A stretch of DNA of 64,000 bases from Porphyromonas canoris (GTDB taxonomy: Bacteria; Bacteroidota; Bacteroidia; Bacteroidales; Porphyromonadaceae), in assembly GCF_000769115.1 (NCBI RefSeq), contig NZ_JQZV01000013.1, positions 163,602 to 227,601 on the forward strand, given 5' to 3'. Positions 16,707 to 24,747 of the stretch are shown here, one piece after another (position 1 is the first letter of the stretch; each line of letters opens with the position of its first letter). Made by a program: the position numbers and the translations under genes. The notes below the pieces were generated by a model that was not told the DNA's origin, searched no databases, and worked only from the letters and a program-made list of their open reading frames with translations.

Positions 16707-17414
16707 ATGAATAGAAATAGCAATTCTTATACTATTATATATGCAGCCGTGATGGTGATTTTGGTCGCTGTGGGACTCGCGTTTACATCGCAAAGTCTCA
16801 AGGGACGCCAAACAGCCAATGCCAATATAGACAAGATGCAACAGATATTGAAGTCTATAAAGGTCTCTGCTACGGCTCAGAATGCACAAGCAGAGTACGG
16901 CAAATATATCAAGGAGGCTTTCCTTGTGAGAACAAACGGTGAAAGAGTGGAAGGCTCTGAGGGAACAGGCGTGAAAGATCCGGCATTTGCCGCAGACTTT
17001 GCCAAGGTTGTTCGTGAAGGAGACAAGGGCGAGTATCCTGTCTTTATAGCAGAAGTGGATGGCGTGAAGAAATATATCTTGGCCATGAGCGGTGCCGGTC
17101 TTTGGGGACCTGTCTGGGGCTTTATCTCTATTAATGATGATACTGCAACGATATATGGCGTGGACTTCAGCCACCAAGGGGAGACTCCCGGACTTGGTGC
17201 TCAGATAGTGGAACCGTTCTTTACCTCTGCATTTGAAGGCAAAACGATATTTACGGATGGTGCTTTTGCTCCCGTTCAGGTTGTTAAAGGCGGAAGCAAG
17301 CTGGCGAACGGCGTGGATGCGATAAGCGGTAGTACGCTTACCTCTAACGGTGTCAACGACATGATTCGCGACAGTATCAAAATGTACCAAGAGTTTCTTA
17401 AAAGCAATAAATAA
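16707..17414 (+). CDS. nqrC: Na+-NQR subunit C (covalent FMN)
   Basis: 235 residues: one N-terminal membrane helix (YTIIYAAVMVILVAVGLAFT) and a periplasmic FMN-binding domain. The FMN Thr lies in DAISGSTLTSNGV, the usual S-G-A/S-T motif, near residue 212. Upstream blocks GLWGPVWGF and FSHQGETPGLGAQI are also standard. The flavin relays electrons between the NqrD/E iron centre and NqrB. Only 9 bases separate it from nqrD. Covalent flavinylation requires an ApbE transferase, which is not in this window. Confidence 0.93.
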   Translation: MNRNSNSYTIIYAAVMVILVAVGLAFTSQSLKGRQTANANIDKMQQILKSIKVSATAQNAQAEYGKYIKEAFLVRTNGERVEGSEGTGVKDPAFAADFAKVVREGDKGEYPVFIAEVDGVKKYILAMSGAGLWGPVWGFISINDDTATIYGVDFSHQGETPGLGAQIVEPFFTSAFEGKTIFTDGAFAPVQVVKGGSKLANGVDAISGSTLTSNGVNDMIRDSIKMYQEFLKSNK

Positions 17415-17423
17415 ACCAGTGTC

Positions 17424-18053
17424 ATGGCATTACTAAGTAAAAAGAATAAAGAAATCCTGATAGGTCCGCTCAGCAAGAACAATCCGGTTGTTGTTCAGAT
17501 GCTGGGTATCTGCTCCGCTTTGGCAGTAACGTCGAAGCTTGAGCCATCTCTTGTTATGGCAATCTCGGTAACCGTGGTTATTGCTTTTGCCAATGTGATT
17601 ATTTCGTTGCTTCGTAATACGATACCCAACCGTATCCGTATTATCGTGCAGCTTGTTGTGGTGGCTGCTCTTGTAACTATCGTAAGTGAAGTGTTGAAGG
17701 CATTTGCTTATGATGTAAACAAGCAGCTCTCTGTCTTTGTGGGTCTGATCATTACGAACTGTATCTTGATGGGACGTCTTGAGGCGTTTGCTTTGGGCAA
17801 TAAGCCGGGCGCATCTTTCCTTGACGGTATCGGAAATGGTTTAGGATATGGTATTATTCTTGTGATCGTAGGATTTTTCCGCGAGTTGTTCGGCTCCGGA
17901 ACGCTGCTTGGCTACCAAGTGGTACCGGATTCGTTCTATGAAATGGGATATGTAAACAATGGCTTGATGATCTTGCCGCCTATGGCTCTTATCATCGTTG
18001 CTCTTGTGATATGGGTACACAGATCCTACACTCCGGAGCTGCAAGAAAAATAA
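17424..18053 (+). CDS. nqrD: Na+-NQR subunit D
   Basis: 209 residues, six transmembrane helices. Family blocks are IGPLSKNNPVVVQMLGICSALAVTSKLEP, with a conserved CxxxxxT in helix 1, and the second-half CILMGRLEAFALGNKPG. In the complex, NqrD and NqrE form an inverted pair whose half-helix cysteines coordinate an iron centre in the membrane; the Cys residues in GICSAL and TNCILMG fit. Fourth gene of the operon. Confidence 0.94.
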   Translation: MALLSKKNKEILIGPLSKNNPVVVQMLGICSALAVTSKLEPSLVMAISVTVVIAFANVIISLLRNTIPNRIRIIVQLVVVAALVTIVSEVLKAFAYDVNKQLSVFVGLIITNCILMGRLEAFALGNKPGASFLDGIGNGLGYGIILVIVGFFRELFGSGTLLGYQVVPDSFYEMGYVNNGLMILPPMALIIVALVIWVHRSYTPELQEK

Positions 18054-18096
18054 CCCGACGTAATAGTGTAATAATTAAGACATAAACAGAGACACA

Positions 18097-18714
18097 ATGG
18101 AATATATCAGTTTATTTGTACAGTCCATCTTTGTTGACAACATGGTGTTTGCATACTTTCTTGGTATGTGTTCGTATCTTGCTGTCTCCAAGAATGTAAA
18201 GACCTCTTTGGGGTTAGGGTTAGCTGTTACGTTTATCCTCACCTGTACGCTTCCTCTCAACTATCTGTTGGAAAACTATGTGTTGAAAGAAGGAGCATTG
18301 GCATGGTTGGGGCCTGAATTTGCAGACGTCAATCTCAGCTTCCTGAGCCTTATCCTCTTCATTGCGATCATCGCATCTTTCACACAGCTTGTGGAGATGA
18401 TCGTGGAGCGATTCAGCCCATCTTTGTACGCGTCATTGGGTATCTTCTTGCCTCTTATCGCTGTAAACTGCGCCATCCTCGGCGGATCGCTCTTCATGCA
18501 GCAGAGAGAGTTTGCCAATATCGGGCTTGCCACCACTTACGGTTTCGGTTCCGGTATAGGCTGGTTGCTGGCTATCATCGGTATGGCTGCCATTCGTGAG
18601 AAGATTGCGTACTCGGACATTCCGAAGCCTTTGCGCGGATTGGGTATCACGTTCATCATCACGGCTCTCATGGGTATCGCTTTCATGAGTTTCTCCGGTA
18701 TCAAGCTGTCATAA
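18097..18714 (+). CDS. nqrE: Na+-NQR subunit E
   Basis: 205 residues, six helices, the partner of NqrD. Diagnostic N-terminus [37 protein letters not shown] and second-half [15 protein letters not shown]; the Cys in GMCSYL and VNCAIL match the predicted iron ligands. Ends with [12 protein letters not shown], as in other Bacteroidota. It begins 43 bases after nqrD and is 46 bases from nqrF. Confidence 0.95.
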   Translation: MEYISLFVQSIFVDNMVFAYFLGMCSYLAVSKNVKTSLGLGLAVTFILTCTLPLNYLLENYVLKEGALAWLGPEFADVNLSFLSLILFIAIIASFTQLVEMIVERFSPSLYASLGIFLPLIAVNCAILGGSLFMQQREFANIGLATTYGFGSGIGWLLAIIGMAAIREKIAYSDIPKPLRGLGITFIITALMGIAFMSFSGIKLS

Positions 18715-18760
18715 GAGGTCATTACAGAAAGTCTAACAACAATAAAAGCAAAACATCATA

Positions 18761-20017
18761 ATGTTATTATTAGCAATAAACGGAGCTGCGATAGGAGCCA
18801 GCGTAGTGGTCTTTCTTGTAGTTACCCTTCTGCTTGTAGCACTTCTTTTGGTAGCCAAAGCAAAGCTTCTGCCATCCGGAGACGTCAAGCTCACGGTGAA
18901 TGAAGAAAAAGAGTTTGACGTTCCCATCGGCGGAACGCTTCTCAACACGCTTCAAGGCGAAGGCATCTATCTCTCATCTGCCTGTGGGGGCGGTGGTTCT
19001 TGCGGACAGTGCCGTTGTCGCGTGGTCGAGGGTGGCGGAGAGATCCTGCCCACGGAAGTAGGATTCTTTTCTCGCAAGGAGATCAAAGACCATTGGAGGC
19101 TCTCCTGCCAGACTAAGGTAAAAGAGAACATGCAGGTCGTGGTTCCGGAAGAAGTTTTCGGTGTAAAAGAGTGGGAGTGCACGGTAGTCTCCAACAACAA
19201 CGTAGCATCTTTCATCAAAGAGTTTGTCGTGAAGCTGCCGGAGGGCGAGGTGCTCAACTTCAAGAGCGGATCGTATGCTCAGATCAAGATACCGAAGTAC
19301 AACGTGAAGTTTTCCGACATGATCATCGGAGACCGTTTCAAGGGGGAGTGGGACAAGTTCAAGCTCTGGCCTCTTGAAGCATCTAATGATGAAGAGACCA
19401 TCCGTGCGTATTCTATGGCGAACTACCCGGCGGAGGGCAACATCATCACACTCAACGTTCGTATCGCGACACCTCCGTTCGACCGCAATACCGGAACGTG
19501 GGCGGCAGGCATCAAGCCGGGTATAGCATCGTCCTATATTTTCAGCCTCAAGCCGGGAGACAAGGTGATGATGTCGGGTCCTTATGGAGATTTCCACATC
19601 CAGGACACCGACGCCGAGATGCTTTACATCGGAGGTGGAGCCGGTATGGCACCGCTCAGGGCACAGGTATTGGATCTGTTCAAGACGCTCAAGACCGGCA
19701 GAAAAGTCTCCTACTGGTACGGTGCGCGCTCCAAGAACGAGATTTTTTATGAGGAAGACTTCCGCGAAATAGAGCGAGAGTTTCCGAACTTCTCTTTCCA
19801 CATCGCCCTTTCCGATCCGCTTCCGGAGGACAACTGGACGGGATACACCGGATTTATCCACCAGGTGATCCTCGACAACTACCTCATCAACCACGAAGCG
19901 CCGGAGGACATCGAGTACTATATGTGCGGTCCCGGACCGATGGCGAATGCCGTCAAGGGCATGCTCGACAGCTTGGGCGTTCCTCGCGAACAGCTTTACT
20001 TCGACGACTTTGGTTGA
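18761..20017 (+). CDS. nqrF: Na+-NQR subunit F (NADH dehydrogenase, 2Fe-2S and FAD)
   Basis: 418 residues. One N-terminal membrane helix (residues 8-33), then a plant-type ferredoxin domain whose 2Fe-2S ligands are Cys75, Cys81, Cys84 and Cys116 (ACGGGGSCGQCRCRV, LSCQTK). An FAD-binding reductase domain follows with IRAYSMANYPAEG and GPYGDFH, and an NADH domain with YIGGGAGMAPLRAQ and YYMCGPGPM; the C-terminus YFDDFG is typical. This is the electron entry of NQR, taking hydride from NADH. It ends the operon; a strong terminator follows within 80 bases. Confidence 0.96.
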   Translation: MLLLAINGAAIGASVVVFLVVTLLLVALLLVAKAKLLPSGDVKLTVNEEKEFDVPIGGTLLNTLQGEGIYLSSACGGGGSCGQCRCRVVEGGGEILPTEVGFFSRKEIKDHWRLSCQTKVKENMQVVVPEEVFGVKEWECTVVSNNNVASFIKEFVVKLPEGEVLNFKSGSYAQIKIPKYNVKFSDMIIGDRFKGEWDKFKLWPLEASNDEETIRAYSMANYPAEGNIITLNVRIATPPFDRNTGTWAAGIKPGIASSYIFSLKPGDKVMMSGPYGDFHIQDTDAEMLYIGGGAGMAPLRAQVLDLFKTLKTGRKVSYWYGARSKNEIFYEEDFREIEREFPNFSFHIALSDPLPEDNWTGYTGFIHQVILDNYLINHEAPEDIEYYMCGPGPMANAVKGMLDSLGVPREQLYFDDFG

Positions 20018-20047
20018 TCCCCCGCGGGAAAGAATCGAAACATACCG

Positions 20048-20096
20048 AGTGCGGTCTTCGGAAGATACAATTCCGGAGACCGCACTTGTTTTTTTT
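20048..20096 (+). terminator. Terminator of the nqr operon
   Basis: AGTGCGGTCTTCGGAA pairs with TTCCGGAGACCGCACT (one mismatch), followed by a run of eight T. Confidence 0.9.
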
Positions 20097-20252
20097 CGTG
20101 CCCGTTTCGGGGCAAAATTCCGAAGCTCCGAAACGCACTTTTTCTCCCTTTTCCGCCTCATCCGGGAGCGAAGCGGGGAGAGGGCTGTTACTGCTTGAAA
20201 ATGAGTACATAAGCACACATTTTTCGCTCCTCTCGCAAAGAGCCGAAATTTT

Positions 20253-20546
20253 GTACGTACAAAAATTTTTTTTCGTACGTACAAAAAAATATTTTCGTAC
20301 GTACAAAAATAAATTTTCTTAGGTACGAAAATAAAGTCGCGTACGAACGAAAGATTTTTTCCATACCTGCGAAAGAAAATTTGCGTACGAACGAAAGATT
20401 TTTTTCATACCTGCAAAAGAAAATTTGCGTACGAACGAAAGAAATTTTTCGTACCTGCGAAAAAAAATTTCTGTATATACGAAAAAAAATTTCTGCATAT
20501 ACGAAAAAATATTTTTGCATATACAGAAATTTATTTCCTTGCGGAC
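20253..20546. repeat. Thirteen-unit exact 22-base array (locus g)
   Basis: Cores start every 22 bases from 20253 to 20517 without one slip: GTACGTAC three times, TTAGGTAC, then GTACGAAC alternating with ATACCTGC (a 44-base super-repeat) over 20341-20436, GTACCTGC, GTATATAC, and GCATATAC twice. Spacers of 14 bases are runs of A and T with a G or C at the edge. A degenerate unit TTGCGGAC at 20539 is still in phase. It fills most of the 20018-20677 gap between the nqr terminator and the barrel remnant. Open frames through it are by-products, since 22 is not a multiple of 3. Confidence 0.9.
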
Positions 20547-20677
20547 GGAAATTTCACCCCCTGCGGAAGGAGGTAAAAAGATGGGGGAGATTTTCGGCTT
20601 TTTGCCCCGTCTCAGGCGGCATCCGGAGCCTTCTTTGGATTTCTCCCTCAGCCTTCACAGACCACTCAAGTAAGTGC

Positions 20678-21210
20678 CTCTTACAATTCTATACGAACGG
20701 AAACAGATTCCGAAACCTCTCTTCCTCCATAATGCTCAACTACAGACCTACCGAAAAGCTATCCGCAAATATCTTTCTCAACGGAGGGTATCTTGCTTTT
20801 TACGGAGATAAAGGAGCGCTCTTGCAGAAAGATCTTGTGTACAATATCTCTTTGAATGCAGACCGGAACCCTCGCAAAAATGTCTCATTGGGAGGAAACT
20901 ATACGTACACGCAGGCTCCGCCGCAGCTCGGAGTGCGGACGAAACACAACTACTCCTGCTCCTTTTACGTTACGACAAAGCTGCTGAAAGATAAGCTCTC
21001 CGTAACGTTGGATGTCCGAAATCCTTTCAAGAAATACAGCCGACTGCCGAATGGGGGGACGGATTTTATCAAGAGCGTTTCAATGACATTACCGCGCGCT
21101 CTTTGGGCTTGAAGGTTGCGTACAGCTTTGGTTCGGGTAAGAAGTCTACCGTTCAGCGAAACAAGAGTTTGGAGAATACGGACCTGGATCGCAGCACCGG
21201 AGTGAAATAA
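20678..21210 (+). pseudogene. Remnant of an outer-membrane beta-barrel protein (C-terminal part, frameshifted)
   Basis: From about 20678 the translation has barrel-strand texture (LNYRPTEKLSANIFLNGGY, NVSLGGNYTYTQ, LKDKLSVTLDVRNPF) resembling the last quarter of the intact outer-membrane protein at 24748-27219 (for example LNYTPT-like strands and a KDRLTLTLSAVSPF block). The frame breaks at the six-G run 21053-21058; a plus-one frame then continues as DGFYQERFNDITARSLGLKV and AYSFGSGKKSTV to a TAA at 21208-21210, the expected barrel end. No start, signal peptide, plug or N-terminal domain precedes it; array DNA abuts the fragment. It is probably a decayed gene end. Confidence 0.75.
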
Positions 21211-21227
21211 TACCATTATATAAATAG

Positions 21228-21259
21228 AAGCAGGGTTGAAAAAACTTTCAACCCTGCTT
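21228..21259. terminator. Bidirectional terminator between the remnant and hcp
   Basis: AAGCAGGGTTGA pairs perfectly with TCAACCCTGCTT; the loop is A-rich. It serves hcp on the minus strand. Confidence 0.8.
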
Positions 21260-21295
21260 GCTTAAAAGGAGAGTGTAAAGCGTGAAACTCTCTTC

Positions 21296-22942
21296 TTACT
21301 CGCCAAGAAACATCTTCATGTCTTCGTCCGGAGTGGTGATGCTGCCTATTCCGAAAGTCTGCACCAGCACGTTTGCCACGTTGGGAGACAGGAATGCAGG
21401 GAGAGTCGGTCCCAGATGAATGTTTTTCACCCCAAGTGAAAGAAGAGCCAGCAGTACTATGACGGCTTTCTGCTCGTACCATGCGATGTTGTAGGCAATG
21501 GGGAGATCGTTCACGTCATTCAGCTCAAACACCTCTTTCAGCTTCAAAGCAATCAGAGCCAGAGAGTAGCTGTCGTTGCACTGTCCGGCATCCAATACTC
21601 TCGGAATGCCGTTGATGTCTCCGAGCGGAAGCTTGTTGTATCTGTACTTGGCGCATCCGGCTGTGAGGATGACCGTATCTTTAGGAAGTTTTTCTGCAAA
21701 TTCCGTGTAGTAGCTTCTGCCTTTCATGCGTCCGTCGCATCCTGCCATGACGAAGAACTTACGTATAGCTCCGCTCTTTACCGCCTCTACCACCTTGTCT
21801 GCCAAAGCGAATACCTGTGCGTGGGCAAAGCCTCCGATGATCTCTCCCTGCTCTATCTCCACCGGAGGAGCGCAGCGTTTGGCGTGTTCGATAAGGGCAG
21901 AGAAGTCTTTTGCTTTACCCTCCTGTCTGTCTGCGATGTGCTTGAAGCCCGCAAATCCGGAAGCTCCGGTGGTATAAACCCTGTCCGCATAAGTGGAAGT
22001 GCTGCGGGGCGGCACTATACAGTTGGTCGTGAACAGAATCACTCCGTTGAACGTTTCAAAATCTTCGTTCTGCTTCCACCACGCGCTGCCATAGTTACCG
22101 GCAAAGTGTTCGTACTTCTTAAAGGCAGGGTAATAGTGCGCCGGAAGCATTTCGCTATGGGTATAGACATCCACTCCCGTACCTTGAGTCTGCTCCAGCA
22201 GATCCTGCATATCTCTGAGGTCGTGCCCGGAGATGAGGATGCCCGGATTCTTTCTCACGCCGATATTAACCTTGGTTATCTCCGGGCTTCCGTAGGTTGT
22301 CGTGTTGGCTTTATCCAGTAGAGCCATCGTCTTTACGCCGTACTCACCACAGCGCAATACCCATCCCGTCAGCTCTTCCACCGATAGATCCTGTGTGGTG
22401 GCAACCAGAGCATCCTGCATGAAGATAAAGATCTCTTCCTGTTCAAAACCGAGATTGAAAGCGTGCTCGGCATAGGCAGCCATCCCTTTGAGTCCGTATA
22501 TCAGAAGCTCTCTTAGCGATCTGACATCTACGTCTTCCGTTTGCAAAATGCCCACTATTGCTGCTTTGGCTTCCATCTCTTCCACGCTTTCTGCTCGCCA
22601 TGAAAGGCTGTCCGATCCTCTCTCTTCCGGGACAGAGCCTAATGCTTCAAGCAGCTCGTCCCGTAGAGAAAGGGCTTCGTGAACACGTTTGACAAATCTC
22701 TCTTTGTCAAAGTTGGCATTCGTGATGGTCATGAATAGCGACTCCATCACAAACCGATTTGCTTTTGCCGGAACCTTTTCCCCCTTCTCACGAAGAGCAG
22801 ATGCAAGGACGGATATTCCTTTCAGTAAGAAGACCAAAAGGTCTTGAAGGTTGGCAACATCGGGAGTCTTACCGCATACTCCACGCACTGTACAGCCTCT
22901 GTTTTGGGCTGTTTCCTGACACTGAAAACAAAACATACTCAT
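21296..22942 (-). CDS. hcp: Hybrid cluster protein (hydroxylamine/NO reductase)
   Basis: 548 residues, class I length. The N-terminal 4Fe-4S ligands are Cys5, Cys8, Cys17 and Cys23 ([17 protein letters not shown]), the spacing known from anaerobe HCP. Hybrid-cluster ligands are visible further on: [39 protein letters not shown], [10 protein letters not shown] and [12 protein letters not shown] reduces nitric oxide or hydroxylamine and protects anaerobes from nitrosative stress. It is divergent from the Crp/Fnr gene hcpR, sharing a 130-base control region with a perfect palindrome. It is followed by a terminator. No Hcr reductase gene is adjacent. Confidence 0.95.
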   Translation of the reverse strand: MSMFCFQCQETAQNRGCTVRGVCGKTPDVANLQDLLVFLLKGISVLASALREKGEKVPAKANRFVMESLFMTITNANFDKERFVKRVHEALSLRDELLEALGSVPEERGSDSLSWRAESVEEMEAKAAIVGILQTEDVDVRSLRELLIYGLKGMAAYAEHAFNLGFEQEEIFIFMQDALVATTQDLSVEELTGWVLRCGEYGVKTMALLDKANTTTYGSPEITKVNIGVRKNPGILISGHDLRDMQDLLEQTQGTGVDVYTHSEMLPAHYYPAFKKYEHFAGNYGSAWWKQNEDFETFNGVILFTTNCIVPPRSTSTYADRVYTTGASGFAGFKHIADRQEGKAKDFSALIEHAKRCAPPVEIEQGEIIGGFAHAQVFALADKVVEAVKSGAIRKFFVMAGCDGRMKGRSYYTEFAEKLPKDTVILTAGCAKYRYNKLPLGDINGIPRVLDAGQCNDSYSLALIALKLKEVFELNDVNDLPIAYNIAWYEQKAVIVLLALLSLGVKNIHLGPTLPAFLSPNVANVLVQTFGIGSITTPDEDMKMFLGE

Positions 22943-22983
22943 TTCTTTCTGACTATTTAGGTTGTAATTCTAACTATGTATGG

Positions 22984-22991
22984 CAAAAGTA
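22984..22991 (-). promoter_or_regulatory. -7 box of hcp
   Basis: TACTTTTG on the minus strand, 41 bases before the hcp start. No -33 TTTG; instead the palindrome at 23014-23027 is centred about 33 bases upstream of the box centre, close to -41 relative to the expected start of transcription. Confidence 0.65.
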
Positions 22992-23013
22992 TAGTGTCGG
23001 CACTAGTCTTCTC

Positions 23014-23027
23014 GTGATAATTATCAC
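23014..23027. promoter_or_regulatory. Perfect palindrome, likely HcpR operator
   Basis: GTGATAATTATCAC is a perfect 14-base inverted repeat with the GTGA...TCAC half-sites of Crp/Fnr proteins. It is the only such site in the divergent region and sits near -41 for both genes if hcpR uses the weak box TACCTTCG at 23049-23056. Confidence 0.75.
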
Positions 23028-23072
23028 ACAGAAGAGTAGAATATTATGTACCTTCGCAAAAAGGGATAAGTT

Positions 23073-23735
23073 ATGGAAACACCGGATATACGTTTTTTCT
23101 GCACGCAATGCAGCAGTGGCGCAGAGGGAGAAACCTATGAGCTGAGCTGTGAGATACCGCATGTGGTAAAGCACTACAAGAAAGGAGAGTACATTGCATA
23201 TCAGGGAGACAGAGTGGATCATCTCTATATGCTTACGAAAGGAAGGGTCAAGACCGAGCTTGTTTCCGATCCGGGTCTTACTCTGCATATCGACGAGATC
23301 AAAGCTCCCTACCCTTTGGCGGCAGTCTTTCTCTTTGCCAGAGAAAACTACTTTCCCGTGGATGTGATCGCCTTGGAGGAGTCGGAGATTGTGCTTTACT
23401 CGAAAGAGACCATAGAGAAACAGATGGCGAAGTGTCCCTATTTCTTTCGAGGCTTTATGGCATTCACCGCCGACCGGATGCAGTTTCTATCCGAAAGACT
23501 GAAGATATTCTCCATCAAAAGCATCAAGGCCAAGTTTGCCTTTTATATCTCCAAGCGGTCGAAAAATGGCGTCTTCGAGCTTGGGCGGAGCGTTACATCC
23601 CTTGCGGAATATTTTGGTGTGGAGCGTCCCTCTCTTTCCAGGGCTATCTCCGAAATGACGAAAGAGGGTATCATCGAGTTCGACCGGGGAAAAGGGCGCA
23701 TTTTGAAGTATGATCAGATAAGAATGATGCTTTAA
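23073..23735 (+). CDS. hcpR: Crp/Fnr-family regulator HcpR
   Basis: 220 residues. An N-terminal cyclic-nucleotide-binding-like beta roll (HVVKHYKKGEYIAYQGDRVDHLYMLTKGRVKTEL) is followed by a long dimerisation helix and a C-terminal winged helix (SLAEYFGVERPSLSRAISEMTKEGIIEFD). The cAMP-contact signature is absent, as in HcpR. In Porphyromonas gingivalis a regulator of this type (HcpR) is needed for hcp induction and growth under nitrosative stress; the divergent hcp here supports the same role. Cys residues lie only at the extreme N-terminus (CTQCSSG), so a heme-based NO sensing mode is an inference from the family. Confidence 0.85.
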   Translation: METPDIRFFCTQCSSGAEGETYELSCEIPHVVKHYKKGEYIAYQGDRVDHLYMLTKGRVKTELVSDPGLTLHIDEIKAPYPLAAVFLFARENYFPVDVIALEESEIVLYSKETIEKQMAKCPYFFRGFMAFTADRMQFLSERLKIFSIKSIKAKFAFYISKRSKNGVFELGRSVTSLAEYFGVERPSLSRAISEMTKEGIIEFDRGKGRILKYDQIRMML

Positions 23736-23749
23736 TGCGCCAAGAACGC

Positions 23750-23778
23750 TTGTTTCAGCCGATTTTTACCTACTTTTG
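23750..23778 (+). promoter_or_regulatory. Promoter of the small outer-membrane protein gene
   Basis: TTG at 23750-23752, 18 bases, TACTTTTG at 23771-23778; the ATG follows after 62 bases. Confidence 0.65.
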
Positions 23779-23840
23779 TTGGTAGAGCTGCCTCGCAGAC
23801 GAAGTCATCATTGGATGTTGAAACCAAATAACTATCATCT

Positions 23841-24374
23841 ATGAAAAAAACGTTACTCTTTTTATGTGCATTTCTTTTCCCTACACTGCTATTGGCACAG
23901 AGCAGAGAAACAAAAAGTCGATGGGGAATAGAGCTTGGTATGCAGAACAATGTCTACTACGAACATTCTCTTTCGGATGCTTTTGCTATCAAGACCGGAG
24001 TGGGATACGATGTTGCTTTTCTCTTTATGAAAGATAAGGTGGGCTTCAACGGTCTTAACCCTGCCATCCGAATCTCACCACGCTGGTACTACGGTGGAGA
24101 CCGCTCCGGCTATTTTGCTTTGGACCTTTACGGTATCACTCATCTGGGGGGCTTTGCTCTTCCGGAGGTGGATAAGAAGCTTTTCCTACACGCCTATGGC
24201 GCAATGCCTGCGTGGGGGTATAATCTCCGCATCACCGATAATTTTTATTTCAAAAGCAAGATCGGAGTGTTTATCGGAGCTGCTCATACGGCATATTCCG
24301 AAATGCTCAAGAGAGACTATCTTGAACTTAGCTACGGTGCCATGGTAGACGTAGGTATCGGTTACAGGTTCTGA
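23841..24374 (+). CDS. Small outer-membrane beta-barrel protein, function unknown
   Basis: 177 residues with a Sec signal peptide (MKKTLLFLCAFLFPTLLLAQ, cleavage after LLAQ or within it) and a mature chain of alternating beta strands rich in Tyr, Gly and aromatic ends (WGIELGMQNNVYYEHSL, AIKTGVGYDVAF, ISPRWYYG). It finishes in VGIGYRF, a barrel-type C-terminal Phe. It resembles the eight-strand OMP families common in Bacteroidota; I do not recognise a specific family. It has its own promoter and a hairpin after the stop, so it is probably transcribed alone. Confidence 0.75.
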   Translation: MKKTLLFLCAFLFPTLLLAQSRETKSRWGIELGMQNNVYYEHSLSDAFAIKTGVGYDVAFLFMKDKVGFNGLNPAIRISPRWYYGGDRSGYFALDLYGITHLGGFALPEVDKKLFLHAYGAMPAWGYNLRITDNFYFKSKIGVFIGAAHTAYSEMLKRDYLELSYGAMVDVGIGYRF

Positions 24375-24394
24375 CGGATTTTCATCGCATATAG

Positions 24395-24442
24395 AGAAAG
24401 CCCATCCGGATAAGGAGTTTTTCCTGTCCGGGTGGGCTTTCT
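24395..24442. terminator. Hairpin after the small outer-membrane protein gene
   Basis: AGAAAGCCCATCCGGA pairs with TCCGGGTGGGCTTTCT (one G-T and one mismatch). There is no T-run after it in either direction, so termination is likely but not certain. Confidence 0.6.
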
Positions 24443-24578
24443 GCATGAAGAGGGATAAGATGGTTTCGGGTGTGCGTCGCTCTCTTTCTCTTTCTCCTTT
24501 AACCTTCTGTTTTTAACGGCAATAAAAATCTCTTTAATCGGGTTCAAAAAATGGTCTGAACCGCTTTGGGGATTAAGA

Positions 24579-24652
24579 TCAAGGCTCTATCTGTACGCAT
24601 CAAGCTTTGGTTTCTACACTTCAAGCTTCGATAGCTACAAATAGAGCCTTGA
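24579..24652. repeat. 21-base phased array, TCAAGGCTTGA class (locus b)
   Basis: Units at 24579 (TCAAGGCTCTA), 24600 (TCAAGCTTTGG), 24621 (TCAAGCTTCGA) and 24642 (TAGAGCCTTGA), exactly 21 bases apart; a further TTAAGCTTCGG starts at 24665, two bases out of phase. Flanks: TTTAATCGGGTTC on the left near 24535 and CTTTTTAATCCGTT then AACGGGTTCGG on the right. The array occupies the 24375-24747 gap between converging genes. Confidence 0.75.
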
Positions 24653-24747
24653 TTTGGAATATTTTTAAGCTTCGGACAAACTTTTTAATCCGTTTATCCT
24701 TTGTTCCGAACGGGTTCGGAGCAGTTTGTCATCAGCCTTATCGGATA

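Noticed and set aside
18974..20284. 436-residue frame antisense to nqrF
   Set aside because: Runs through the nqr terminator and opposes conserved nqrF domains.
20381..20677. Open reading frames through the array at 20253-20546, giving repetitive Lys/Phe/Arg-rich peptides
   Set aside because: 22 bases is not a multiple of 3, so the peptide repeats only every 66 bases and all frames stay open by composition; no start signal or conserved protein.
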